Shown one piece after another: positions 1 through 9,041 of a DNA stretch of 64,000 nt. Both the position numbers and the translations under genes were made by a program. The notes under the pieces are model-generated. The model saw only the letters and a program-made list of their open reading frames with translations. It did no database searches and had not been told where the DNA came from. How positions within the stretch are numbered: position 1 is the first letter of the stretch; every line of letters starts with the position of its first letter. Origin of the DNA: Pseudomonas baetica (lineage in GTDB: Bacteria > Pseudomonadota > Gammaproteobacteria > Pseudomonadales > Pseudomonadaceae); the NCBI RefSeq assembly GCF_019733355.1, contig NZ_JAIHLQ010000035.1:1-64000 (forward strand). Direction: 5' to 3'.

Positions 1-153
1 CCTATAGGACAGGTGCGTCCGCAGTATGGAAATTAAGGATTAATAAGTGCTTAAAACAGGCTTATTCATCGAAAAAAGTCGATATTTCTAGAGTTTCAGC
101 GAAGTGCTCTCTTTTTTACAGCCTGACGCCCGATTTGCTGGAAAAAGAAGGTC

Positions 154-3100
154 TTACTTCAGACCTTCCCTAGAGTAGTTCTCAAAAAGCACCTTTGTGG
201 ATGTGTTTTTCTTGTCGCCCAGAACGATAAAGTCGCCAAACCGATCATCGCGCTGGTTGACCCAATCGCCATGCTCGTCAGGGATGATGGACTGCCAGCC
301 GCTTACGGCGTCGATCCCAGCAATGCTGGCAAAGGCGCTGATCTTATCCAGCTTCTCGGCCTGAGTGAGGTAGTCGCCAATATCGTGCCAGTAAATTTTC
401 CCATGTTGCTGGGCGACTGGGTTCTTGACTAGCAGTGAAATGGCAATCGGGGCACGGCTACCGCTACCAAAAATCTTGCCTCCTTCCTTTCGAGAAAGCT
501 CACCAGAAGTCCGCTGATTACCGCGCAAATGAAACACATAAATACTGGAAAATTCTTCGGCCAAACACTGACGCAAACCATTGGCGGTGTTGGCCTCCAA
601 AAAGCCAGCGTTGGTAACAAAGCCAATTACACCACTGTCGCCAATACGATCAGACGCCCAGCGGATGGCACGAATGTAGGAGTCGTATAAGGCGTTTTTA
701 AGTGTCGCCGTCGAGCGCTCGGCATAGGTGTCACGAATTCGGCTATCGAGCAGTGGATAAGCCACATTGGCGTTGTTGTCGTTGGCGCTGGTTTGCCCTG
801 CCGAGTAAGGCGGATTGCCAATGATTACCCGAATGTCCAGGGCTTTCTGACGAGTGCGGCGAGCGCTGTTGTCCACCAACAACTCGCTGACCAGATCGTC
901 TTTTTCATACAGCTGGAAGGTGTCGGTTAGGCAGATGCCCTCGAAAGGCTGATACGCGCCACCGACAATGCTGTGATACACGGCTTCGATATTGATAGCA
1001 GCAATGTAGTAGGCCAGCAGGACGATTTCGTTGGCGTGGATTTGGCCTTGGTATTTGTTCTGGAGCTGCTCTTTGCTGATCAGCCCGCTTTGCAGCAAGC
1101 GAGTGATGAAGGTACCAGTGCCAGTGAAAGGGTCGATGATATGCACACCATCGCTGCCCAAGGTTTGGCCGAACTCACGTTGCAGGATCTCGTTAACGCT
1201 GTGGATTATGAAATCCACCACTTCTACTGGGGTGTAGACGATACCCAGTCGATCCCTCATACGCGGAAAGGCATTGCTGAAAAACTTATCATACAGCTCG
1301 ACGATGATTCTCTGTTTGCCTTCGGCATTTTCGATGCCCTCGGCGCGCATTTTCACGCTGTCGTAGAAGCGATTGAGGGTGTCAGCTTCTTTGTCCAGCC
1401 GATGCTCTTGCAGCACATCTAGGACGTTTTGCATGGCGCAGGACATGGGGTTATTACTGGCAAAGCTATAACCCTCAAACAGCGCGTCAAACACTGGTTT
1501 GGTAATCAGGTGCTGGGCGAGCATCTCGATCACTTCGCTGTCGCTGATACTGTCGTTCAAGTCGTCGCGCAGCTCACCAGCAAAGCTAAAGAAGGCTTCG
1601 CGCTCCCGGGTGTTAGCTTCGTCTTCGATGATGCTGCTGATACGAGTGATGTGGGTGCGAGCAATCTTCGCGATGTCGTTGGCCCATATTTCCCAGTGAC
1701 TACGATTGCCGCACTTCTGTACCACTTTGGCGTAGATGGCGCGCTCGATTTCACCAATTTCAAACTCTAGGCCAAACTGTTCAGGAGCGGGGCCGTGGTC
1801 ATACTTACCACCACCTGTACCGATGCCATAGGTGTCCCTGCCATCGTCTTTGCCGGCATTGCTACGGTCGGACTTTTTGTTGAGCTTTTCGGTGACGGCG
1901 ATTACTTCCATCTTGGTGGGGTCACTGCCGATCAGGTCAAGCTTATTGACCATAGCGTCGAAGCGGTCATCGTGTGAGCGCAGAGCTTGCAGCACTTGCC
2001 AGACGACCTTGTAGGTCTTGTTATCGTTTAACGCTTCCTCGGGAGCCATACCCGAGGGGATAACGACCGGTAGAATCACATAGCCCCGTTTCTTGCCCTC
2101 CGCCTTGCGCATGACTCGTCCAACCGATTGAACAACATCCACTTGTGAATTGCGTGGAGTGAGGAACAACACAGCGTCCAAGGCGGGCACGTCCACGCCT
2201 TCAGACAGGCAGCGTACGTTGCTGAGAATGCGACAGGTGTTATCGGGCACCTCGGCCTTGAGCCAGTCGAGTTCGGCCTCTTTCTGGCTGGCAGTCATGC
2301 CACCATCCACATGGGAGGCCTCGCAGATTAGCGTGGCGGCGGTGTCGGTGTTTTCTGGGTTGCTGGCTTTGTACGCTTCAACCACCTGGTCAAACATGCT
2401 GGAGATGTTCTTAGAGCTTACCTTGTGGGTTCTAGCAAACTTCTGGTATTCGATCACCTGGCAGAAAGCCACGGCACGGCGCATGGGGTCGCCATCGTCT
2501 ACGAGGTCTTCGCGGGTGTCTTGCTTGCTCAAGGCCTTCCAGCAGCCGATGATTTTGGCGGCATCTTCCAGCTTTATCTGGTTGTCGTCGTCGGCCAGCA
2601 GTTTTTGCAGGCGGCTGCTTATGTGCTTTTCATCCATGGCCAGCACCAGCACTTTATAATCCACCAGTAGTTCGGCCTTTACCGCTTCGCTGAAGGTGAT
2701 AACGAATAGCTCTCTGCCGTACAGGCTGTCGTCATCCATGGAGCACAGCGCAACATCATCTTTCTCAGCACTCGCCTTGGCCAGCTCACCATAGATGCGC
2801 GGCGTGGCAGTCATGTACAGACGCTTGGCACTGCGAATGTAATCGGCGTTGTGGACTTTAATGAAAGCGCTTTCGTCATCGTCGCCAAAGGTGGCTCCGG
2901 TGGTGCGGTGGGCTTCGTCGCAGATGATCAAATCAAAGTTGGCCAGACCATGCTGGTGTTGAGCATCGCTGATCACGGCAATGGAGTGGTAGGTGCTGAA
3001 CACCACGCTCATGTGCTGGTCGTCATGACGCTTGAGCATCTCGCCGGCTAACTTGCCTGGCTGGGTGGTGGCCGGGTAGCGCAATTCGTGGGCAAAGGTT

Positions 3101-3891
3101 TGTACGGCGTCATCGTCTTTCTTGCGCTTCTTGCCCACGTCGCTGTCGGAGCAAACGGCAAAGCTGTGCAACGGGGTTTCGCTCTCTTGCGTCCACTCGG
3201 TTAGAGTTTGCGACAGCAAAGACAGGCTGGGTACCAAAAACAGCACACGTTTGCCGGCACCCGCCAACTGTTCGGCAATCTTCAGGCTAGTGAAGGTTTT
3301 GCCGGTGCCGCAAGCCATGATCAGCTTGCCCCGGTCGGCATTTTCCAGGCCGCTGGCAACGGATAGCAGGGCGCGCTTCTGGTGATCACGCAGTTGCTTC
3401 TTAGCTTTGAAGGCTACGGCTTGATTGGGCTGATATCGCGCCCAGTCAATCTGGCTGTTTTCCAAGTCTTGGCGATCAATCTTGCTCACTGGCGGCTGCT
3501 GGTTTTGCAGGGCGTCGGCGGCGTGTTCGTTCCAGTTATTGGTGGTGGTTACGATGACTCGATGGGTGAAAGGTTTTTTGCCAGATGCGGTAAAGAAGCT
3601 GTCGATGTCGCTTTTCTGGATGCGGTAGTTGTCTGCATAGAACTTACACTGGATAGCGTGAAACTCGCCGGTGCCATGGGTTTTCGCTACGAGATCAATG
3701 CCGGTGTCGCGACCGTCTAACCCTTGTTCCTTAGCCCAGTCGGAATATGTCCACAGCTGCTCATATAAATCGCAATACGTCGCCTCGTTGCGCAGATAGG
3801 TGCAAATCAGTTCTTCGAAGTACATGCCTTTTTCTCGCTCGCTTATTGAGGCGGTGCGGTAGGCGTTGAGCAAGGCTGAAAGGGCTGACAT
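154..3891 (-). CDS. Type ISP restriction-modification/helicase protein lacking its target-recognition domain
   Basis: A 1245-residue polypeptide combining the parts of a single-chain type I-like (type ISP) restriction enzyme. In order: an Mrr-like PD-(D/E)XK nuclease (GID with Asp66, QCK at 81-83), an SF2 helicase (Walker A ACGTGKT near 194, DEAH near 324, a helicase C half with SVGRVMRK), and an N6-adenine methyltransferase (DPFTGTG near 920, NPPY near 1025). Known family members such as LlaGI and LlaBIII are near 1,570-1,600 residues and end with a target-recognition domain. This one stops right after LFENYSREGLK, the junction into that domain, and the remaining 153 bases of the window do not obviously continue it in another frame. 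It is therefore probably truncated and may be inactive for sequence-specific restriction (inference). The ATG has an AAGGA about 10 bases upstream. It lies between gyrB and the window edge with no partner genes visible. Confidence 0.8.
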   Translation of the reverse strand: MSALSALLNAYRTASISEREKGMYFEELICTYLRNEATYCDLYEQLWTYSDWAKEQGLDGRDTGIDLVAKTHGTGEFHAIQCKFYADNYRIQKSDIDSFFTASGKKPFTHRVIVTTTNNWNEHAADALQNQQPPVSKIDRQDLENSQIDWARYQPNQAVAFKAKKQLRDHQKRALLSVASGLENADRGKLIMACGTGKTFTSLKIAEQLAGAGKRVLFLVPSLSLLSQTLTEWTQESETPLHSFAVCSDSDVGKKRKKDDDAVQTFAHELRYPATTQPGKLAGEMLKRHDDQHMSVVFSTYHSIAVISDAQHQHGLANFDLIICDEAHRTTGATFGDDDESAFIKVHNADYIRSAKRLYMTATPRIYGELAKASAEKDDVALCSMDDDSLYGRELFVITFSEAVKAELLVDYKVLVLAMDEKHISSRLQKLLADDDNQIKLEDAAKIIGCWKALSKQDTREDLVDDGDPMRRAVAFCQVIEYQKFARTHKVSSKNISSMFDQVVEAYKASNPENTDTAATLICEASHVDGGMTASQKEAELDWLKAEVPDNTCRILSNVRCLSEGVDVPALDAVLFLTPRNSQVDVVQSVGRVMRKAEGKKRGYVILPVVIPSGMAPEEALNDNKTYKVVWQVLQALRSHDDRFDAMVNKLDLIGSDPTKMEVIAVTEKLNKKSDRSNAGKDDGRDTYGIGTGGGKYDHGPAPEQFGLEFEIGEIERAIYAKVVQKCGNRSHWEIWANDIAKIARTHITRISSIIEDEANTREREAFFSFAGELRDDLNDSISDSEVIEMLAQHLITKPVFDALFEGYSFASNNPMSCAMQNVLDVLQEHRLDKEADTLNRFYDSVKMRAEGIENAEGKQRIIVELYDKFFSNAFPRMRDRLGIVYTPVEVVDFIIHSVNEILQREFGQTLGSDGVHIIDPFTGTGTFITRLLQSGLISKEQLQNKYQGQIHANEIVLLAYYIAAINIEAVYHSIVGGAYQPFEGICLTDTFQLYEKDDLVSELLVDNSARRTRQKALDIRVIIGNPPYSAGQTSANDNNANVAYPLLDSRIRDTYAERSTATLKNALYDSYIRAIRWASDRIGDSGVIGFVTNAGFLEANTANGLRQCLAEEFSSIYVFHLRGNQRTSGELSRKEGGKIFGSGSRAPIAISLLVKNPVAQQHGKIYWHDIGDYLTQAEKLDKISAFASIAGIDAVSGWQSIIPDEHGDWVNQRDDRFGDFIVLGDKKNTSTKVLFENYSREGLK

Positions 3892-4093
3892 TTGAGGGAA
3901 TTCCTTTTGAATACGCGAGGCGCTTCACGGGCGCAAAATCCGGACAGTCTAACAATTGGCATGACTGACGACAGCCAAAAAAAACCCGATAGACCTTTCG
4001 ATCAACCGGGGTTTATTTGCAAGGTCTTAGGCCTTTAACTTTAGTCAAATCGCATAACTTTGACCGAAGTGGCGGTTAACTTTGCCCACCTAC

Positions 4094-4153
4094 ATCAGCC
4101 AATCAGCCAATCAGCCAATCAGCCAATCAGCCAATCAGCCAATCAGCCAATCA
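4094..4153. repeat. 8-bp tandem repeat, seven and a half copies
   Basis: The unit ATCAGCCA is repeated seven times without error and ends with a partial ATCA. It lies in the 466-base gap between the restriction gene and gyrB. No coding function is likely: the reading frame through it is just a repetitive peptide. The perfect copies suggest recent slippage. The rest of this gap holds a weak hairpin near 3983-4013 and the gyrB terminator; I see nothing else in it. Confidence 0.9.
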
Positions 4154-4266
4154 AAGGATGCGGTTTGTTTCGATGAAGCCGCAACCATGTTCCATCACAT
4201 AGCCCATAAAGCCCAAACGAGGCCTTGGAGCACGGTGTGTATTGCTTTGAATAGGCTACGCCACAG

Positions 4267-4292
4267 AGAAAACCCCGCCACCAAGGCCGGGG
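4267..4292 (-). terminator. Rho-independent terminator after gyrB
   Basis: On the minus strand a CCCCGGCC / GGCGGGG hairpin with a short loop is followed by TTTTCTC, about 65 bases after the gyrB stop. It would end the dnaA-dnaN-recF-gyrB transcription unit. Confidence 0.7.
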
Positions 4293-4357
4293 ATTTCTCT
4301 AGAAAGCGACAGTAACTCGCCCACTTGCGACAGTTAATGTGCCCATCGACAACGAAA

Positions 4358-6775
4358 TCAAAAGTCCAGGTTCGAAACCGCCAAAGCATTGCTCTCGATG
4401 AAGTCACGGCGAGGTTCGACCGCATCACCCATCAGGGTGTTGAATATCTGGTCTGCGCCAATGGCGTCTTCGATGGTGACTTTCAGCATGCGACGCACGC
4501 TTGGGTCCATGGTGGTTTCCCACAGCTGATCCGGGTTCATTTCGCCCAAACCTTTGTATCGCTGAATGGTATGGCGCTTGGTGCTTTCAGCCATCAGCCA
4601 GTCCAAAGCTTCCTTGAACTCGGTAACCGCTTTCTTGCGCTCGCCACGCTGGATGTAGGCACCTTCGTCGAGCAGAGTGCTCAGTTGAGCGCCGAGGGTG
4701 ACGACAGTTTTGTAGTCATTGCTGCCGAAGAAGTCGCGGTTGAAAGTGACGTAGTTCGACAGGCCGTGGGAGATCAGTTCGACTTCTGGCAGCCAAACGC
4801 CGCGTTCACGATCTTCACGCAGGCTGGCCTTGTAGACCAGACCGGACTTCTCATTGGTGCGCAGGCGGACTTCGTACTGGGCTAGCCACTCTTGCATCGC
4901 GGCGTGGTCGCCGAGCGTTTCCAGGCTCACGGCCGGCAGGTAGATGAAGTGCTCGGTCAGTTCCTGTGGGTACAGGCGCGACAGACGCTTGAGGGTCTTC
5001 ATTACCATGCGGAAGTCATTTACCAGACGCTCCAGCGCTCCGCCAGAAATGCCTGGGGCTTCTTCGTTCAGGTGCAGGCTCGCATCTTCCAGGGCCGACT
5101 GCGTCATGTACTCTTCCATGGCGTCGTCGTCTTTGATGTATTGCTCTTGCTTGCCTTTTTTGACTTTGTACAGCGGCGGTTGGGCGATGTAGATGTAGCC
5201 GCGCTCGATCAGTTCTGGCAACTGACGGAAGAAGAAGGTCAGCAGCAGGGTACGAATGTGCGAACCGTCGACGTCAGCATCGGTCATGATGATGATGTTG
5301 TGATAGCGCAACTTGTCGATGTTGTACTCTTCGCGACCAATGCCGCAGCCCAGCGCGGTGATCAAGGTGCCCACTTCCTGGGAAGAGATCATCTTGTCGA
5401 AACGTGCTTTCTCGACGTTGAGGATCTTGCCCTTCAACGGCAGGATCGCTTGGGTCTTGCGGTTACGTCCCTGCTTGGCAGAGCCGCCCGCGGAGTCACC
5501 TTCCACAAGGTACAGTTCGGACAGCGCAGGGTCTTTTTCCTGACAGTCCGCGAGCTTGCCTGGCAGACCGGCGATGTCCAGCGCGCCTTTGCGGCGGGTC
5601 ATTTCACGGGCCTTGCGCGCCGCTTCACGGGCACGGGCGGCGTCGATCATCTTGCCGACGACCAGCTTGGCTTCGTTCGGATTTTCCAGCAGGAAGTCGG
5701 AGAAGTACTTGCCCATTTCCTGTTCGACCGCGGTCTTCACTTCGGAAGAGACCAGCTTGTCTTTGGTCTGGGAACTGAACTTCGGATCCGGCACTTTCAC
5801 CGAGATGATCGCGGTCAGGCCTTCACGGGCATCGTCACCGGTGGTTGCGACTTTGTGTTTCTTCGCAAGGCCTTCGGCTTCGATATAGGTATTCAAATTA
5901 CGCGTCAGTGCAGAACGGAAGCCCACCAAGTGAGTACCGCCGTCGCGCTGCGGAATGTTGTTGGTGAAGCACAACAGGTTCTCGTTGAAGCTGTCGTTCC
6001 ACTGCAGGGCGATTTCCACGCCGATGCCGTCTTCACGCTGGATGTTGAAGTGGAACACCTGGTTGACCGCAGTCTTGTTGGTGTTCAGGTATTCAACGAA
6101 CGCACGCAGACCACCTTCGTACTTGAACAGCTCTTCCTTGCCGCTGCGCTCATCCTTGAGGACGATGCCGACACCGGAGTTGAGGAAGGACAGTTCACGA
6201 ATACGCTTTGCCAGGATGTCCCAGCTGAAGTGGATATTCTTGAAGGTGTCAGCCGATGGCTTGAAGTGAATCTGGGTGCCGGTGGTTTCGCTGTCGCCAA
6301 CGATGGCCATCGGTGCCTGAGGCACGCCGTGGACGTAGGTCTGTTCCCAGATCTTGCCGCTGCGGCGAACGGTCAGTACCAGTTCTTCGGACAACGCGTT
6401 CACTACGGAAACACCTACACCGTGCAGACCGCCGGATACTTTGTAGGAGTTGTCGTCGAACTTACCGCCAGCGTGGAGGACGGTCATGATGACCTCAGCG
6501 GCGGAAACGCCTTCCTCTTTATGCACGTCTACCGGGATGCCACGACCGTTGTCTTTAACGGTGATGGACTCATCCGGGTGGATGATGATGCTGATGTCAT
6601 CGCAGTGGCCGGCGAGGGCTTCGTCGATCGAGTTGTCGACCACTTCGAACACCATGTGGTGCAGACCGCTACCATCGTCGGTGTCACCAATGTACATACC
6701 GGGACGTTTGCGTACGGCATCCAGGCCTTTCAGCACTTTAATGCTCGTTGAGTCGTACGTATTTTCTTCGCTCAA
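4358..6775 (-). CDS. gyrB: DNA gyrase subunit B
   Basis: ATPase subunit of the type IIA topoisomerase that introduces negative supercoils. The GHKL ATPase has VVDNSIDEA and GRGIP motifs, followed by the transducer domain and the TOPRIM domain (LVEGDSAGG, DADVDGSHIRT). The C terminus is the usual YKGLGEMNP...RRDFIESNA. I place the start at a TTG (residue sequence M-SEENTYDS), giving 805 residues, the usual Pseudomonas length, because GGGAG lies 8 bases before it. A GTG at 6784 would add three residues (808) but has no spacing to that Shine-Dalgarno and overlaps the recF stop. It is the last gene of the dnaA-dnaN-recF-gyrB cluster, separated from recF by only a few bases, so translational coupling is likely. 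Confidence 0.97.
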   Translation of the reverse strand: MSEENTYDSTSIKVLKGLDAVRKRPGMYIGDTDDGSGLHHMVFEVVDNSIDEALAGHCDDISIIIHPDESITVKDNGRGIPVDVHKEEGVSAAEVIMTVLHAGGKFDDNSYKVSGGLHGVGVSVVNALSEELVLTVRRSGKIWEQTYVHGVPQAPMAIVGDSETTGTQIHFKPSADTFKNIHFSWDILAKRIRELSFLNSGVGIVLKDERSGKEELFKYEGGLRAFVEYLNTNKTAVNQVFHFNIQREDGIGVEIALQWNDSFNENLLCFTNNIPQRDGGTHLVGFRSALTRNLNTYIEAEGLAKKHKVATTGDDAREGLTAIISVKVPDPKFSSQTKDKLVSSEVKTAVEQEMGKYFSDFLLENPNEAKLVVGKMIDAARAREAARKAREMTRRKGALDIAGLPGKLADCQEKDPALSELYLVEGDSAGGSAKQGRNRKTQAILPLKGKILNVEKARFDKMISSQEVGTLITALGCGIGREEYNIDKLRYHNIIIMTDADVDGSHIRTLLLTFFFRQLPELIERGYIYIAQPPLYKVKKGKQEQYIKDDDAMEEYMTQSALEDASLHLNEEAPGISGGALERLVNDFRMVMKTLKRLSRLYPQELTEHFIYLPAVSLETLGDHAAMQEWLAQYEVRLRTNEKSGLVYKASLREDRERGVWLPEVELISHGLSNYVTFNRDFFGSNDYKTVVTLGAQLSTLLDEGAYIQRGERKKAVTEFKEALDWLMAESTKRHTIQRYKGLGEMNPDQLWETTMDPSVRRMLKVTIEDAIGADQIFNTLMGDAVEPRRDFIESNALAVSNLDF

Positions 6776-6780
6776 TGCCT

Positions 6781-7884
6781 TCACTCCCGATGGTCGTGGG
6801 TCTGGGTGATACGGCCCTGTTCCACGTGGAACAGGGCGACTGGCGTTTCCGTCTGCCAGCCTTCCCTCAATAATTCATGATCTACACAGGTGATAAAAAC
6901 CTGGCAGCGTAAGTCTTCCAGCAAGCGGCACAACGCGCGACGGTGGTTCTCGTCCAATTCGGACGGCAAGTCATCCACCAGATAAATACACTGGCCGCGG
7001 CGGGCCTGGCTAACCAAGTGCCCCTGGGCAATCCGCAAGGCACAGACCACCAACTTCTGCTGACCCCGGGACAAAATGTCCGCGGCGTTGTGTGCGCCCA
7101 ATCTAAGACGCAAATCAGCCCGTTGTGGTCCGGCCTGGGTATGACCTATTTGCTGATCCCGTTGCAGGGATCCGGCAAGTACGGCACTCAGTTCCCGGTC
7201 TTTGTCCCAGCCTCGGTAATAGCTAAGCGTCAAACCTTCGAGTTCAACCAGTTCACTCAAGGTTTGTTCAAAGACTGGTTTCAAGGCTTTGATGTAAGCG
7301 CGACGGTATTCATCTATTTCAGCGCTGGCCTGGCACAACTCCCTGTCCCAAACCGCTTGCGAAACGGCGTCAAGTGTACCATGCCGCAGCCAAGAGTTTC
7401 TCTGGCGCAGGGCCTTCTGCAAGCGCTGCCAAGTGGCCATGAAGCGCGGCTCGACGTGAAACACGCCCCAATCGAGGAACTGCCGGCGAATCTTGGGCGC
7501 GCCTTCGAGCAAACGAAAGCTGTCCGGGTTGATCAACTGGAGCGGCAGGATTTCTGCCAGTTGCGCGGCGCTACGGGCGTTCTGGCCGTCGATGCGGATC
7601 TGAAACTCGCCCTGACGGTCGCGGGATATCCCCAGTGCACTGTGCCCGCCCTCGGCCAATTCAACCTGACCGAACACGGTGCAAGCGAGTTGTTCGTACT
7701 GGATGACCGGCAACAGCCGCGTGCTACGAAATGAACGGGCAAGCCCCAGCAGATGAATGGCTTCCAGAACACTGGTTTTGCCGCTGCCGTTGGCGCCGTA
7801 AAGGATATTGATGCGGGGGGATGGGGAGAAGGTCACCGGGTGCAGATTGCGTACCGCGGTGACCGAAACACGACTTAAGGACAT
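6781..7884 (-). CDS. recF: DNA replication and repair protein RecF
   Basis: SMC-like ABC ATPase that loads RecA at single-strand gaps with RecO and RecR. 367 residues, as expected. Walker A is GANGSGKTS near residue 32, the signature is LSRGQQK, and Walker B is in YLVDDLPSELD. It lies 14 bases downstream of dnaN and just upstream of gyrB. Its last codons (FHVEQGR) are encoded by a perfect parS palindrome, so the C-terminal sequence is doubly constrained. Confidence 0.97.
   Translation of the reverse strand: MSLSRVSVTAVRNLHPVTFSPSPRINILYGANGSGKTSVLEAIHLLGLARSFRSTRLLPVIQYEQLACTVFGQVELAEGGHSALGISRDRQGEFQIRIDGQNARSAAQLAEILPLQLINPDSFRLLEGAPKIRRQFLDWGVFHVEPRFMATWQRLQKALRQRNSWLRHGTLDAVSQAVWDRELCQASAEIDEYRRAYIKALKPVFEQTLSELVELEGLTLSYYRGWDKDRELSAVLAGSLQRDQQIGHTQAGPQRADLRLRLGAHNAADILSRGQQKLVVCALRIAQGHLVSQARRGQCIYLVDDLPSELDENHRRALCRLLEDLRCQVFITCVDHELLREGWQTETPVALFHVEQGRITQTHDHRE
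6818..6833. promoter_or_regulatory. parS centromere site for ParB
   Basis: TGTTCCACGTGGAACA, identical to the Pseudomonas parS consensus, sits inside the 3' end of recF. The palindrome extends four more bases on each side, giving a perfect 24-bp dyad (6814-6837). The cognate parA and parB genes are 11-13 kb away in the same window. I found no second perfect copy here. Confidence 0.93.
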
Positions 7885-7898
7885 CCAGAGTCAGCTGA

Positions 7899-9002
7899 TT
7901 ACAGGCGCATCGGCATGACAACGTAAGCCGAATCGTCGTTGTCAGACTCTTGCACCAGCGCACTGCTGTTGGAGTCGGACAGGATCAGACGAACCTGCTC
8001 GGTAGTCATTACGCCCAGCACGTCGAGCAGATAGCTCACGTTGAAGCCAATTTCCAGGGAGCCGCCGTTGTATTCAACGCCCACCTCTTCTTCCGCTTCT
8101 TCCTGCTCCGGGTTATTGGCCTGGATCTTCAACTGACCACTGGCCAGTTGCAGACGGATACCACGGTACTTCTCGTTGGACAGAATCGCAGTACGGCTGA
8201 ACGCTTCACGCAGCGCCTGACGATCGCCCAACACTAGCTTGTCGCCGCCCTTGGGCAGAACACGCTCGTAGTCCGGGAACTTACCGTCGACCAGTTTCGA
8301 GGTGAAGGTGAATTCACCAGTAGTAGCTCTGATGTGGTGCTGGCCAAGAACGATACTGACGTTGCCGTCCGGCTCGGTGAGCAGACGCGCCAGTTCGAGA
8401 ATACCTTTGCGCGGCACGATCACCTGGTGGCGATCCGGCTGACCAATATCGGCCTGCATCGAGCACATCGCCAGACGGTGACCGTCGGTGGCCACGGCGC
8501 GGATGACGCCGGCCGAGACTTCAAGCAGCATACCGTTGAGGTAATAGCGTACGTCCTGCTGGGCCATGGCGAAGCTGGTGCGTTCGATCAGACGACGCAG
8601 TTTGCTTTGCTCGAGGCTGCAGGTCAGCGAACCCGGGCCCTCTTCAACCGTAGGGAAATCGTTGGCCGGCAGCGTCGACAGGGTGAAGCGGCTGCGACCG
8701 GCCTTCACCACCAGCTTCTGCTCGTCGAGCTTGATGTCGATCAGCGCGTCGTTAGGCAGGCTTTTGCAGATGTCCATCAGCTTGCGCGCAGGCACGGTGA
8801 TGGAGCCTGTTTCGGCCGGCTCTTCAAGTTGCACACGACCAACCAGCTCGACCTCCAGATCGGTACCGGTCAGCGACAGTTGCTGGCCTTCGACAACCAG
8901 CAGCACGTTGGAGAGTACCGGCAAGGTCTGTCGGCGCTCAACGACGCCTGCGACCAGTTGCAGGGGTTTCAACAGGGCTTCGCGTTGAATGGTGAAATGC
9001 AT
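7899..9002 (-). CDS. dnaN: DNA polymerase III beta sliding clamp
   Basis: Ring-shaped processivity clamp of the replicase, also the docking site for many replication and repair proteins. 367 residues with three repeated clamp folds; it begins MHFTIQREALLKPLQ and ends YVVMPMRL, which is the conserved clamp C terminus. It follows dnaA by about 40 bases and precedes recF by 14 in the conserved origin operon. The ATG start is at the family position. Confidence 0.98.
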   Translation of the reverse strand: MHFTIQREALLKPLQLVAGVVERRQTLPVLSNVLLVVEGQQLSLTGTDLEVELVGRVQLEEPAETGSITVPARKLMDICKSLPNDALIDIKLDEQKLVVKAGRSRFTLSTLPANDFPTVEEGPGSLTCSLEQSKLRRLIERTSFAMAQQDVRYYLNGMLLEVSAGVIRAVATDGHRLAMCSMQADIGQPDRHQVIVPRKGILELARLLTEPDGNVSIVLGQHHIRATTGEFTFTSKLVDGKFPDYERVLPKGGDKLVLGDRQALREAFSRTAILSNEKYRGIRLQLASGQLKIQANNPEQEEAEEEVGVEYNGGSLEIGFNVSYLLDVLGVMTTEQVRLILSDSNSSALVQESDNDDSAYVVMPMRL

Positions 9003-9041
9003 GGTCTAGTCCCTTGCCTTAATAAGCTGCGCTGGTGTTCA

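Noticed and set aside
4082..4315. Open frame through the 8-bp repeats
   Set aside because: The peptide is only a repeat artefact (SQSANQPI units) with no ribosome site.
4892..6751. Long 619-codon open frame on the plus strand opposite gyrB
   Set aside because: It is the antisense shadow of a highly conserved gene with strong third-position GC bias, has no recognisable domain, and gyrB explains the region fully. The same holds for the long frames opposite dnaN, mnmG, atpA, atpD and glmS.
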